The notes: generated by a model not told the origin, from the sequence alone. A stretch of 64,000 bases of DNA from Methylobacterium sp. E-045 (GCF_022829685.1 NZ_JAKSYE010000054.1:1-64000), one strand, 5' to 3'. Shown: positions 37,248 through 46,679, numbered from the stretch's first letter. Numbers and translations: made by a program.

Positions 37248-39023
37248 TCAAGCGGCGGCGAGCGCCATCGACATCGATTCCTTCTTCATCAACTCGCGAT
37301 AGAAGCCATCGAGATGCGTGAGCTTGTCCGGTGAGCCGTCCTGAATGATGCGGCCGCCCTCCAGCACCACGATCCGGTCGAAATCCTTCAGCGTCGAGAG
37401 ACGATGAGCGATGGCGATGACGGTGCGCCCCTTCATCAGGTTGGCGAGCGCGTGCCGGATCGCCTCCTCGGAATCCGCGTCGAGGGCCGAAGTGGCCTCG
37501 TCGAGCAGCAGGATCGGCGAATCTTTCAGGATCGCGCGGGCGATGGCGATGCGCTGCCGCTGACCACCGGACAGCTTCACGCCGCGGTCGCCCACGATGG
37601 TGTCGAACCCTTCCGGCAGCGCCTCGATGAAATCGGTGCAGTGCGCCGCGGCGGCGGCCTTCCAGACATCCTCGTCCGACGCGTCCGGACGCCCGTAGCG
37701 AATGTTCTCGCGCAGCGTCCGGTGGAACATCGAGACGTCCTGCGGCACCACCGTGATGGCCTCGCGCAGGGAATCCTGGGTCACGCGGTTGATGTCCTGG
37801 CCGTTGAGCAGGATCTTCCCACCCTGCACCTCGTAGAAGCGCTGGAGCAGCGAGAACAAGGTGGATTTGCCGCCACCCGACTTGCCGACGAGGCCGATGC
37901 GCTGGCCGGCCTCGATCTTCACGTTGAAATCCGTGAACACCGCGCGGCCATCGGGATAGGAGAAGGCCACATGATCGAAATCGATCTCGGCGCCCGTTCC
38001 CGACAGCGGCATGGCCTCCGGATGGTCGATCAGGTCATGCGGCTGAAGCAGCGTATGCAGGGCCTCCGCGAGCCGCGCCGTGTGCTGGGTCGCATCCACC
38101 AGGGCCACCGCGAGGTCGCGAGTGGCGGCGAGGATGCGGATGCCGAGGGTGCAGACGAGGACCACCTGACCGTTGGTGGCCTGCCCCGCTTCCCACATGG
38201 TGATGGCCCAGTAGAGTAATCCCAGCACGGCGAAGACCGTGAGGATGGCGTGAACGATCCGCAGCTTTTCGAGGTAGAGCAGCGAGGAGCGGCGCGACCG
38301 CATCTCGACGCCGATCGTGCCGTCGAACCGCTTGTACTCTCGCTTGAACGCCGAGAAGGCGCGGACGAGCGGCATGTTGCCGACGAGGTCGACCATCTCA
38401 CCGTCGACGCTCGCGGCCTTGGCGGCGAAGTCGTGATGGAGCGGCTTCCCCGCAGCCGCCATCTTGAACATCAGGACGACGACGGCGGCGAAGATGCCGG
38501 CCAGGACGCCCGCCATGGTGAGGTTGACGGTGCCGATGTAGACGATCGACAGGAAGGCCGCCACGCAGGGCGGCATCACGTTGAACACGAACATGTTCTC
38601 GACCGTGAAGATCGCGTTCGAGGTCGCCGTGATGCGCGACGCCAGTGTACCTGGCTGCCGGTCGGCGAAGAAGGACGGCGAATGGCCGGTCATGTGCCGG
38701 AACAGGTCGCGGCGGATATCGCCCGTCACACCGACGAAGGTGAAGGATCCCACGAGGCTCGCCACACGCCAGAGCATGTTGTCGGCGGCGATGAAGGCGA
38801 TGAGGACCGCCAGAGCACCCCAGATCAGGCCCGCGCTGGGCCCCTTGCTCAAGGCATCAACGACCCCCTTGAGTGCGTAATCCGTGCTCACCGAGAACCC
38901 GACGGCTCCGAGGACGGCGAACAGGATCACCAGATGCGGCAGCGCCCGCCGCTTGAGATAGCGGGCGACGAACGCGAAGGGCCTGTCGGCGTAGACGCAG
39001 AGGTCTTCCATATGGGTGACCAT
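37248..39023 (-). CDS. ABC exporter, fused membrane and ATPase domains
   Basis: The 591-residue half-transporter has six membrane helices (residues about 25-300) and a C-terminal ATPase with Walker A GKSGGGKST, signature LSGGQRQR and Walker B ILLLDEAT, plus the H-loop in IAHRLST. It resembles MsbA and multidrug or glucan (NdvA-like) exporters and would work as a homodimer. The substrate is unknown. The stop is 5 bases from the stop of the response regulator on the other strand. Confidence 0.9.
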   Translation of the reverse strand: MVTHMEDLCVYADRPFAFVARYLKRRALPHLVILFAVLGAVGFSVSTDYALKGVVDALSKGPSAGLIWGALAVLIAFIAADNMLWRVASLVGSFTFVGVTGDIRRDLFRHMTGHSPSFFADRQPGTLASRITATSNAIFTVENMFVFNVMPPCVAAFLSIVYIGTVNLTMAGVLAGIFAAVVVLMFKMAAAGKPLHHDFAAKAASVDGEMVDLVGNMPLVRAFSAFKREYKRFDGTIGVEMRSRRSSLLYLEKLRIVHAILTVFAVLGLLYWAITMWEAGQATNGQVVLVCTLGIRILAATRDLAVALVDATQHTARLAEALHTLLQPHDLIDHPEAMPLSGTGAEIDFDHVAFSYPDGRAVFTDFNVKIEAGQRIGLVGKSGGGKSTLFSLLQRFYEVQGGKILLNGQDINRVTQDSLREAITVVPQDVSMFHRTLRENIRYGRPDASDEDVWKAAAAAHCTDFIEALPEGFDTIVGDRGVKLSGGQRQRIAIARAILKDSPILLLDEATSALDADSEEAIRHALANLMKGRTVIAIAHRLSTLKDFDRIVVLEGGRIIQDGSPDKLTHLDGFYRELMKKESMSMALAAA

Positions 39024-39211
39024 CCCGGTTCTCGTTTATCATTGTCGGATACAGGCGCGACCCTGCAAGCAGGCCGCACGAAACCGTGAACTTATAGGTC
39101 GCAACGCCAATCTCGTCCAAGCGTTGCAGGCTGCCGTCAAGCTTGCCCGTTTGTAGAGAGGAAACCTGAACGGACGTTGAGCGGCAAGCGAATTCGGTGC
39201 CGTCCCACCCC

Positions 39212-40543
39212 TCAGGCCACCTCGGACTGACGGGTTTCCGGCATGATCAGGGCGAGCAGCGCGAAGCCGGCGAGACCGACGATGGCGAGGCCGAGGAAAG
39301 CGCTGTGACTGCCGAGGTGATCGGCCATGATTCCCGCCAGCGAGGTCGACAAGGCGGCGCCGATCCCCATGGCGGTCCCGACCGCTCCGAGGGCGAGGTT
39401 GAAACGCCCGGTGCCGCGGGTGACGTCGGATACCACGAGGGGAACCATGACGCCGAACACGGCCGCCGAGATGCCGTCGAAGACCTGGATCGCGACGAGG
39501 AGCTCCGGGCTGTCGGTATAGGCGAAGAGCAGGCCGCGGATCGGCAGGGCGGCAAAACCGATCAGGAGGAGAGGGCGGCGGCCCCACTTTTCGGCGGCCC
39601 GTCCGACCGCCGGTCCGGAAATCGCCAGGACGACCTGGGGCACCACGATGCAGGCGGCGATGAGCGCCGTGGCGGTCTCGCTGGCACGCAGGGTCAGCAT
39701 GCTCCCGACCAACGGCAGCATGGCGGCGTTGGCGAGGAAGAACAGGGTCATGCAGGCGGCAAAGCACAGCAGGGCGCGGTTGGTGACGATGGCCTTCAGT
39801 GCGCTTTCCTTGGCACCTGTCTCCACCGCTTCGGAGTGGCGCGCGTGTATCGGCACCGCCCCGGGGCGGATGAACGAGAGCGCGATCAGGGTCGGGATCA
39901 TGAGGAAGGCGGTGAGGTAGAAGACCGCGTCGTTCGACAGGTAATAGCCGCAGGCCCCCATCAGCGCCGCCGCCACCGCGTTGCCGAGCGCAGAGAAACT
40001 GGCATTGCGCCCGAGCCGCTCGCCGGCCCGTTTATGGCCGACGAGCCCGATGCTGATGGCCGCGATGGCCGGTGTGAGGATGCAACTCGCCGCAGAATGG
40101 GCCGCCATCGCCAGCAGGACGATGAGAAAGCTCGGCCACATGGCGAGAGCGAAGGCGCTGAGCGAGATCGCCACCACCGAGAGCCCCGCCGCAAAGCGTC
40201 GCGAGCGGACGGCATCGACGAACGCACCGCCCGGCACCTGTCCGAGCAGGCTCACGAGGCTCCCGACGGTCAGTGCGAAACCGATGTCGGATTGCGTCCA
40301 CTGCGCCTGCGTGAAGTACACGGCGAGAAACGGACCGAACCCGGTCTGGAGGTTCGCCACAAAAAACGCGAAGGCGTCGAGCCCCCGGCTGCTCCTCACC
40401 GAAACAGCCTGCATGTCGGTGGAAACCTCTCCGGGCTTCTCGGCATAAGCGTCGCGCCGAACAGGCCCGCGCGGCCGAAATTCCGACCGCGGCAATTCAC
40501 GGGGCTTGATGACGCGTCGATTCTGCGAGCGGGATGCCGTCAT
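39212..40543 (-). CDS. Major facilitator superfamily transporter
   Basis: The 443-residue protein has 12 membrane helices and the MFS loop pattern GGAFVDAVRSRRFAAG after helix 2. Its ATG overlaps the stop of the PRC-barrel gene (ATGA), so I keep this start although it adds a 50-residue polar N-terminus; an inner ATG at 40414, preceded by GGAGAGG, would give a more usual length. The substrate is unknown. It is upstream of the ABC exporter with a 188-base gap. Confidence 0.88.
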   Translation of the reverse strand: MTASRSQNRRVIKPRELPRSEFRPRGPVRRDAYAEKPGEVSTDMQAVSVRSSRGLDAFAFFVANLQTGFGPFLAVYFTQAQWTQSDIGFALTVGSLVSLLGQVPGGAFVDAVRSRRFAAGLSVVAISLSAFALAMWPSFLIVLLAMAAHSAASCILTPAIAAISIGLVGHKRAGERLGRNASFSALGNAVAAALMGACGYYLSNDAVFYLTAFLMIPTLIALSFIRPGAVPIHARHSEAVETGAKESALKAIVTNRALLCFAACMTLFFLANAAMLPLVGSMLTLRASETATALIAACIVVPQVVLAISGPAVGRAAEKWGRRPLLLIGFAALPIRGLLFAYTDSPELLVAIQVFDGISAAVFGVMVPLVVSDVTRGTGRFNLALGAVGTAMGIGAALSTSLAGIMADHLGSHSAFLGLAIVGLAGFALLALIMPETRQSEVA

Positions 40544-41265
40544 TTGTCCGGCGTTTTCTCAGCCGGCTTGTCGGGCGCGGGAGAGGAGGCGGCGCTCGGC
40601 GGCGACGCCGCGGGAGCCTGGCCAGGCGCCGCTGGCTGGGCCGCCGGCGCTTGAGCCGCCGGAACCTGGCTCGATGCGGTCGCCGCTGTCGGCTCGCCAT
40701 CGGGCGGAACGCCGGGGCTGGCGGGTCCGAGGACGACGATGGGTTCTCCCGGCTTGTATTCCGGCGAGACGCGCACCTGATTGCGGCTCAATTGCAGGAC
40801 CAGACGGCTCGGCTTGCCGTCGGGCGAGAAACGCATGGAACGCCAGTCCACGGCGATCTTGCGGGAGCCGACCCCAAGGAAGCCGCCGAAATCGATGATG
40901 GCGGCGCGCGGCCGGCCGTCCTTGTCGAGGATGATGTCGATGATCCGGCCCATATCCTCGCCGGTGGAACTGCGTACCGCCTTGCCGAGCACGCCCTCGT
41001 AATCCTGGGTGTCCAAGACGGTCGCCGGCGTGCCCGTCGGGGGCACGGGTGCGGTGGCCGCGGGCTGTGCGGGAGGCGCCCCAGGCAGCGGAGCCTGTGC
41101 GGGCGGCGGAACGGGAGGGGCCGCAGGAGCGACCGGAGTTGCGTCGCTCGCCTGGCCGTTGACCGGGGCGTTCCCCTCCGCTGCGGCGGCGGCGGCCCAA
41201 AGGGTGATCGACGCGGCGGCGACCATCCGGACAGTTCTGAACACGTGCGTTCCCCGAAGAAGCAT
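40540..41265 (-). CDS. Exported PRC-barrel domain protein
   Basis: The 241-residue product has a signal peptide ending near AAAAAEG, a proline/alanine linker, a PRC-barrel domain (about 85-155, with VLGKAVRSSTGEDMGRIIDIILD and AIIDFGGFLGVGSRKIAV), and a long Pro/Ala tail. PRC-barrels occur in RNA processing and photosynthetic reaction centres; exported ones are of unknown role. Its stop overlaps the MFS gene start. The low-complexity arms suggest a periplasmic or surface position. Confidence 0.82.
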   Translation of the reverse strand: MLLRGTHVFRTVRMVAAASITLWAAAAAAEGNAPVNGQASDATPVAPAAPPVPPPAQAPLPGAPPAQPAATAPVPPTGTPATVLDTQDYEGVLGKAVRSSTGEDMGRIIDIILDKDGRPRAAIIDFGGFLGVGSRKIAVDWRSMRFSPDGKPSRLVLQLSRNQVRVSPEYKPGEPIVVLGPASPGVPPDGEPTAATASSQVPAAQAPAAQPAAPGQAPAASPPSAASSPAPDKPAEKTPDK

Positions 41266-41656
41266 CTCGCCGGCTCCCGCTCAACCTGGGCCATTCCGAT
41301 GAGTTCCCACCTGCCATGGGACGGACGGCATATGAGGGCGGACCAAGGCGAAGTTGTGGATGAAGGCGGGTCGATCGGCGACGACGCGGCTCGCCGCGAT
41401 GTCGAGTTGGCAAGAACCGGACCGTCGCGGCCATGGTGGCGCGGAGTATGGGGGGTGTCCAGACGATCCGGTGGACGATCACCCCGAATTTTCCCTCACA
41501 CCGAGGGGAGAGGTGTGACAAACGCCCAGCGATCGTCTGGTTTTCGCCTTTTGTGCATCGTAGAGATGCGCGCAAGCGTGCCGGACCACCCGCGCGGACC
41601 AAGCGTGCCGGACCACCCGCGCGGACCAAGTTGGAATACTTTTGAGGATCAAGTCG
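41266..41656. other. 391-bp divergent gap with a tandem repeat
   Basis: The gap lies between the PRC-barrel gene and a lipoprotein gene read outward. It holds a short hairpin (TCACACC with GGTGTGA, 41496-41518) and a 27-bp tandem duplication at 41574-41627. Nothing else was recognised, and the small open frames look random. Confidence 0.5.
41574..41630. repeat. Two tandem 27-bp direct repeats
   Basis: Two identical 27-base units (41574-41600 and 41601-41627), each starting AAGCGTGCC, are followed by AAG, the start of a third. They lie 30-80 bases before the lipoprotein start codon. Identity is complete. They may alter the spacing of promoter elements or be a slipped-strand duplication. Confidence 0.9.
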
Positions 41657-42034
41657 ATGCGCATTTCATCGAACGCCTGCGCCGTGGCGCTCATCGCGGC
41701 GGCGCTGGGCGGATGTCAGGCGCTGTCCGGCAATTCCGGCGTCATGCCCGAGAGCGAAGTCGGGCCTCCTCCGTCCATGCGCGGTTCGGTTCCAGGCGCC
41801 CAGCGCCCGCGGGCGGCCGAGGTGGATCCCGATGGCGTGCCTCTGCAGACGACGCCGACGCGGCGGCTCGACCTGCCGAAATCGGCTGGTGGCCAGACCC
41901 GCGCACAGGCGGAGTCGGAGCGGCGTATCCGCCGCGAGGATATCGAAGGCGAGACGACCAGCCGATCGAGCTCCGGCGGACTCGCACCACAGATGGGTTC
42001 GGGCGGCAGCGTCGGCCTCGGCGGCAAGTTCTAA
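41657..42034 (+). CDS. Small putative lipoprotein
   Basis: A 125-residue product with a lipoprotein signal ending LGGC (Cys20). The mature part is polar and low in order: Pro- and Arg-rich stretches, a REDIEGETTSRSSSGG segment and a Gly-rich end GSGGSVGLGGKF. No family is recognised. I chose the ATG preceded by GAGGAT; an upstream TTG in frame is unlikely. A 27-bp tandem repeat lies in its leader. Confidence 0.7.
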   Translation: MRISSNACAVALIAAALGGCQALSGNSGVMPESEVGPPPSMRGSVPGAQRPRAAEVDPDGVPLQTTPTRRLDLPKSAGGQTRAQAESERRIRREDIEGETTSRSSSGGLAPQMGSGGSVGLGGKF

Positions 42035-42178
42035 AAAAGGTCTGACGAAACTCCCGGTCACCGCCGCGTCCGGATCTCGGCGACGCAGCCGTTTCACGAA
42101 AGAGAACCGGGAAGCCCGTTCCGGATCCGCACGGCGGCAACGCCGCATGCGGAACACGGCACGGCGCGATCTCGACGG

Positions 42179-42301
42179 TCAGATCAGATCGGCACCGCGC
42201 GTATCGGTTCCAACCCGACTCTCGGCGGCGACGAGTCCGGCAAGACCCGCGAGGAACGCGCCGGAAGCGACGATGGCGAGGAGGGCGACTGCGATGATCA
42301 T
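42179..42301 (-). CDS. 40-residue single-helix membrane protein
   Basis: A short frame codes for a 40-residue product whose first 26 residues are hydrophobic (MIIAVALLAIVASGAFLAGL onward), followed by a polar tail with ESRVGTDTRG. GAGGAA precedes the ATG by about 12 bases. It is convergent with the lipoprotein gene. Composition and the clean helix-tail form suggest a real small membrane protein, but no family is recognised and translation is unproved. Confidence 0.5.
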   Translation of the reverse strand: MIIAVALLAIVASGAFLAGLAGLVAAESRVGTDTRGADLI

Positions 42302-42842
42302 GCGCGGAGTGTTCCTCAACGAGTTTAAGGGATCGTTGCATTGTCCGGGTCGGGCCATGCCCCTTGGTCTTCGGTGAGGGCCGGTCGAAAAAAAATCCGT
42401 CCTGGCGCGCCATGGTCAGGATGGCGCTGACTCCTTCGGAACGCCTGTGGAAGCCCGCGCGCTTCGCACCGGCCTCATCGCGGTGCCGCGGACGACCGCT
42501 CGGTCGCGCAAGCGCACCTCCGCGGGGTCGGCATCCAAACAAGCTCTTGTTTATATATATCTTTTCCGAACGCTTCCCGGTCTCTGTTCGCGGTGGCGCC
42601 TCGTCGGTCAAATCCGAAGCGTGGCTGTACGCGCGACTGCCCATGCGGTGATGATCGTGCGTGATCCGGGGCTGAAAGAGCTCAAGGGTCCCCGTTATCC
42701 CCGTCCCTTCTGTGGATGGGTGGTCGGACGATGTGTTTCCCTCTTGGAACGCTCTCAGCACCGCTTAGTTGTTGCAGCTATGCGCTCCGAGGCCCCTGGC
42801 CGTGGGCGTGACGGCGCTCAGAGCCACAATCCGGAGGAACTC
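42302..42842. other. 541-bp region upstream of the SWIB gene
   Basis: This is one of the longest non-coding stretches in the window. It contains an A-run at 42390-42396, a 14-base inverted repeat AACAAGCTCTTGTT at 42538-42551 and an adjoining TATATATAT tract at 42552-42560, unusual in such GC-rich DNA. The tract could be a promoter -10 region for the SWIB gene or its own small RNA. Open frames here look random. Confidence 0.5.
42538..42560 (+). promoter_or_regulatory. Inverted repeat with AT-rich tract
   Basis: AACAAG and CTTGTT form a 6-bp inverted repeat around CT, directly followed by TATATATAT. The AT tract could act as a -10 element with the repeat as operator. It lies about 280 bases before the SWIB start. 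Evidence is positional only. Confidence 0.35.
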
Positions 42843-43175
42843 ATGGCAACCAAGACCACCACGAAGGCAGCCGACAAGCCAGCCGCCGCCAAGAAGACCG
42901 CTGCTCCGAAGGCCGAAGGCGCCGCCAAGCCCAACGCGCTGCAGCAGCCGCTGAAGCCCTCGGAGGAACTCGCAGCCGTGGTCGGCGCCGCAGCGCTTCC
43001 GCGCGGCGAGGTCGTCAGCAAGGTGTGGGAATACATCAAGAAGCACAATCTCCAGAACCCGGAGAACAAGCGCGAGATCCTGGCCGACGACAAGCTGAAG
43101 AAGGTCTTCGGCAAGGACAAGTGCACCATGTTCGAGATGAACAAGCACCTCGCGGCCCATCTCAAATCGGCCTGA
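42843..43175 (+). CDS. SWIB/MDM2 domain protein
   Basis: The 110-residue product has a Lys/Ala/Pro-rich, histone-like N-terminal tail (about residues 1-35) and a SWIB domain (about 38-110). Landmarks are LQQPLKPSEELAAVVG, LPRGEVVSKVWEYIKKHNLQNPENKREILADD and CTMFEMNKHLAAHL. SWIB domains are best known from eukaryotic chromatin remodelling and Chlamydia; stand-alone bacterial copies are presumed DNA-associated. GGAGGAACTC precedes the ATG. Confidence 0.92.
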   Translation: MATKTTTKAADKPAAAKKTAAPKAEGAAKPNALQQPLKPSEELAAVVGAAALPRGEVVSKVWEYIKKHNLQNPENKREILADDKLKKVFGKDKCTMFEMNKHLAAHLKSA

Positions 43176-43259
43176 TGCCGATGCGGCCCGGCGCTTCGAC
43201 GGCGCCGGGCAGGCAAGTGACGTCCTTTTACGGGCGTCCTGGATTCGGATGCGCTGCCC

Positions 43260-44057
43260 TCAGGCGATGTTGCGGATGACCCCGCCGTCCACACGCAGGG
43301 CGGCGCCGCTGGTGGCGCTCGCAGCCGGGCTGCAGATGTAGGCCACCATGCTGGCCACCTCCTCGACCGTCGCGAGACGTCGGATCAGCGAGGTGGAGCG
43401 ATGCTCGGCCACGAAGTCTCGACCCATCTTGTCGAGATCGACCTCGCCGGTATCCTTGGCCATCTTCGCCATGAAATCCGCAACCCCCTCCGAGAGGGTC
43501 GGACCGGGCAGCACGCTGTTCACCGTCACTCCGCTGCCGGCCACGGTCTCGGCGAGACCGCGTGACACGGCGAGTTGTGCGGTCTTGGTCATCCCATAAT
43601 GCACCATCTCCACTGGGATGTTCAGGGCGGACTCGCTGGAGATGAACACGACCCGCCCCCACCCCGCTTTGACCATGGCCGGCGTGTAGGCGCGGGAGAG
43701 GCGAATGCCGCTCAGGACGTTGGTCTCGTAGAAGCGAAGCCAATCCTCGTCGGGTATCTCGAAGAAGGGCTTCGGCTCGAAGATGCCGGTGTTGTTCACC
43801 AGGATGTCGACCGTCGGTAGCCCCTTCACCACCGCGTCCGCACCGCTGGCCGTGGCGATGTCACCGGGCGCCGCGATGAAACAGGTCGTGCCGGTCTCCT
43901 CCGTCAAACGCCCGATCGCCGCCCGGACCCGGTCCGGTGTGCGGCCGTTGATGGCGACGGTGGCGCCCATTTCGGCAAGCGCCTTGGCAATGCCATAGCC
44001 GATACCGCCGGTCGAGCCGGTCACGAGTGCGCGTCGCCCCTTCAGATTCATATCCAT
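43260..44057 (-). CDS. SDR family oxidoreductase
   Basis: The 265-residue short-chain dehydrogenase has the cofactor loop TGSTGGIG (residues 13-20), NNTG at 88-91 (usually NNAG), and the catalytic Ser140/141, Tyr154 and Lys158. The C-terminal end SGAALRVDGGVIRNIA is typical of FabG-like members. GRTPDRV after the second strand suggests NADP preference. The substrate is unknown. GGAGGAGAA precedes the start. The MFS gene upstream on the same strand may share its transcript. Confidence 0.92.
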   Translation of the reverse strand: MDMNLKGRRALVTGSTGGIGYGIAKALAEMGATVAINGRTPDRVRAAIGRLTEETGTTCFIAAPGDIATASGADAVVKGLPTVDILVNNTGIFEPKPFFEIPDEDWLRFYETNVLSGIRLSRAYTPAMVKAGWGRVVFISSESALNIPVEMVHYGMTKTAQLAVSRGLAETVAGSGVTVNSVLPGPTLSEGVADFMAKMAKDTGEVDLDKMGRDFVAEHRSTSLIRRLATVEEVASMVAYICSPAASATSGAALRVDGGVIRNIA

Positions 44058-44135
44058 GCGTGTTCTCCTCCGTTGACGGCCACGGAGGTCAACGCCCGAG
44101 ACGATGCGGGGCTGCGCATCGTCGCGACCTCCTGC

Positions 44136-45551
44136 CTAACCACCCGGCTGCCGTCGCATGACGCTGGAGACGGCCCCCCCCGCCGCCAAGGCGCAGGCGC
44201 ACCACAGGGCGGCACCTATGGAGACGGCCGTACCGCTGGCATGGGTGAGGCCGAAGATGACCGCGACGAGGGCCGCGCCAAGAGACTGCCCGGTCAGCCG
44301 CGCCGTCGATTGCATGCCGCTGGCCCCACCGCTGCGAGAGCGCGGGGCGCTGGTGACGATCACCTTGTTGTTCGGCGACTGGAACAGACCGAATCCGATA
44401 CCGCAGAGCGTCAGTCTCCAAGCGATATCGACCAGCGTCGGGACGGCCGGAAGCAGGGCCAGCGCCGCGATGCCGCCGGACATGAGCGCGAGTCCGATGC
44501 CGCCGAGGATGCCGGGCGCGTAGCGGTCGGCGAGGCGGCCGGAAATCGGCGCCGTGATCGCGATGGCGATGGGCCAGGGAGTCATCAGGAAGCCGGTCTC
44601 GGTGGCGGAGAGGTGCAGTGCATCCTGGAAATAGAAGGGCAGGGCGATATAGGCCATCATCTGCGCCCCGAACGAGGCGATGGACGTCACCATCGACAGG
44701 GCGAAGGCGGGAATGCGGAGCAGGTCTACCGGCAGCAGGGGCGTCGTGAGCCGCGCCTGATATCGCACGAACACGGTACCGATCGCGAGGCCGGCGGCGA
44801 TCTCGGCGAGGGCGAGCCAGCGCCCGTTCGCCTCGCCGACTCCATCGAGCCCGATGATGAGGAGGCCGAAGGTGAGGGCGTTGAGGATCGCGCTCGGTAC
44901 GTCGAACCGCGCGCCGCTCACGGGCGTCAGCGGCAGGGTCCGCGCCGCCACCGCAAGGGCCACGAGGCCGACGGGCAGGTTGACCAGGAACAGCCACGGC
45001 CATGTCGCCACGGAGAGGATCGCGGCAGCGACGGTGGGGCCGGTGGCGGAGGCCATGGCGACGATGAGAGCCACGTTGCCGACCCCCCGGCCGATCATGC
45101 GATGCGGGTAGATGAACCGCACCAGCGCGATGTTGACGCTCATGATGCCGGCGGCGCCGAACCCCTGGGCGATCCGGGCGACGATGAGGCCCGTCAAGGA
45201 TGATGAGAGCGCGCAGGCGAGGGACGCCGCGACGAACAGTGCGAGGCCGCCGAGATAGACCTTCCGGTAGCCGAGGATGTCACCGAGGGAGGCCAGTGGC
45301 AGCAGCGATGCGGTCACCGCGATCTGAAAGCCGTTGACCACGAAGATCGCGGAGGCCGGGCTGACCCCGAGATCCTTCGCCATGGCCGGCAGGGCCACGT
45401 TGACGATGGCCCCGTCCAGCACCGCCATGGTCATGGCGAGCCCGATGGCGAGGAGCGCCAGCATGCGCTCGCGCACCGGCAGGCCGTCCATCGGTTTGGC
45501 GGGGCCCGGCTCACTCGTGCCGCCGGTGGGGGGAATCGCCTCGTGCGTCAT
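44136..45551 (-). CDS. DHA2-type MFS drug transporter
   Basis: The 471-residue protein has 14 predicted membrane helices and the DHA2 features LDGAIVNVALPAMAKDLGV in helix 1 and the GLIVARIAQGFGAAGIM region of helices 4-5 (motif C-like). Such pumps export toxic compounds or acids with protons. It lies 78 bases upstream of the SDR gene on the same strand and is divergent from a hydrolase gene. No regulator gene is adjacent. Confidence 0.9.
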   Translation of the reverse strand: MTHEAIPPTGGTSEPGPAKPMDGLPVRERMLALLAIGLAMTMAVLDGAIVNVALPAMAKDLGVSPASAIFVVNGFQIAVTASLLPLASLGDILGYRKVYLGGLALFVAASLACALSSSLTGLIVARIAQGFGAAGIMSVNIALVRFIYPHRMIGRGVGNVALIVAMASATGPTVAAAILSVATWPWLFLVNLPVGLVALAVAARTLPLTPVSGARFDVPSAILNALTFGLLIIGLDGVGEANGRWLALAEIAAGLAIGTVFVRYQARLTTPLLPVDLLRIPAFALSMVTSIASFGAQMMAYIALPFYFQDALHLSATETGFLMTPWPIAIAITAPISGRLADRYAPGILGGIGLALMSGGIAALALLPAVPTLVDIAWRLTLCGIGFGLFQSPNNKVIVTSAPRSRSGGASGMQSTARLTGQSLGAALVAVIFGLTHASGTAVSIGAALWCACALAAGGAVSSVMRRQPGG

Positions 45552-45651
45552 CGCACAGAGCCGTGGACGATCCCTGTTCGCTTCGGCAAGTGCCCTATGT
45601 CACCCCACGTTGAGGGGGGGATGGTATCGTCGCGTCCCACGGAGGAATGAC

Positions 45652-46653
45652 ATGCGTCTGGCGACACTCCTGCTCGGCGGCCTTCTCGCCCTGTCGGCTG
45701 CCGCTACGCGAGCCGACGATACCGGCCCGCTCGGGATCGGGCTCGAAGGGTTCGCCTATCCTTATCCCGTCTGGTTCCTCGACCTGAGCCGGGACAACGA
45801 GCGTCTGCGCCTTGCCTATATGGACGTCACACCGACAGGCACGCCCAACGGACGTACGGTGCTCCTGCTGCACGGCCGCAATTTCCCCTCGAGTTATTGG
45901 GAGCCTGTGATCGGCGCCCTGGCCGGCGCGGGCTACCGCGTGGTCGTTCCCGACCAACTCGGCTTCGGCAAATCGTCGAAGCCGGTGGGACCGTTCAGCT
46001 TCGATGGGATGGCGGCGGAAACGGTGGCGCTCCTCGATTCCCTGAACCTTCCCCGTGTCGACGTGGTCGCTCATTCCATGGGAGGGATGCTGGCCGCCCG
46101 TCTGGCCCGCAACGCGCCGGACCGGGTGAACAGCCTCGTCCTGGAAGCACCGATCGGCCTCGAGGATTATCGCTTCACGGTCCCGCCCGTCTCGAACGAC
46201 ACGCTCCTGCGCATCGAGGGCGGTGTCACCGCCGACGTCTACCGGCGTCAGTTGATGACGAACTACGCCCTGTCGCTTCCCACATCGGCAATCGAGCCCT
46301 TCGTCTCGATCCGCGAGCGCGTGAAAGGCTCGGGCGAGTATCCGCGCTGGCTCCAATCCTTCGTCAATTCCTACCAGATCATCTGGGGACAGCCGGTGGT
46401 GCACGAGATCCCGCTGATCGGGGTGCCGACCCTGTTCGTCATGGGTGGGAACGACCGCAACGCGCCGGGCAAGCCCTTCGCCCCGGAGACCCTGCGCGCC
46501 GGCATGGGCGACAATGCCGGCCATGCCAAAGCGCTGGCGGCACGGATGCCCGACGGCCGCGCCGTGGTCTTCGACGGCATCGGTCACCTCGTCCATATGG
46601 AAGCGACCGATCGCTTCAACGCCACGATGCTCGAATTTCTCGACGGCCATTGA
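45652..46653 (+). CDS. Alpha/beta hydrolase, exported
   Basis: The 333-residue product has a signal peptide (residues 1-21, ending ATRA-D) and an alpha/beta hydrolase domain with LLHGRNF (HG oxyanion region), the nucleophile Ser142 in AHSMGG, a likely acid in GGNDRNAPG and His in GIGHLVHME. It resembles exported haloalkane dehalogenase- and epoxide hydrolase-like esterases. The substrate is unknown. GGAGGA precedes the ATG. A reductase gene follows 26 bases later. Confidence 0.9.
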   Translation: MRLATLLLGGLLALSAAATRADDTGPLGIGLEGFAYPYPVWFLDLSRDNERLRLAYMDVTPTGTPNGRTVLLLHGRNFPSSYWEPVIGALAGAGYRVVVPDQLGFGKSSKPVGPFSFDGMAAETVALLDSLNLPRVDVVAHSMGGMLAARLARNAPDRVNSLVLEAPIGLEDYRFTVPPVSNDTLLRIEGGVTADVYRRQLMTNYALSLPTSAIEPFVSIRERVKGSGEYPRWLQSFVNSYQIIWGQPVVHEIPLIGVPTLFVMGGNDRNAPGKPFAPETLRAGMGDNAGHAKALAARMPDGRAVVFDGIGHLVHMEATDRFNATMLEFLDGH

Positions 46654-46679
46654 GCCGGGACAAACAAGGAATCGCTCAG

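Noticed and set aside
42364..42651. 95-residue plus-strand frame before the SWIB gene
   Set aside because: Arg/Ser/Pro-rich with no clear domain or ribosome-binding site, and it crosses the AT tract that looks regulatory.
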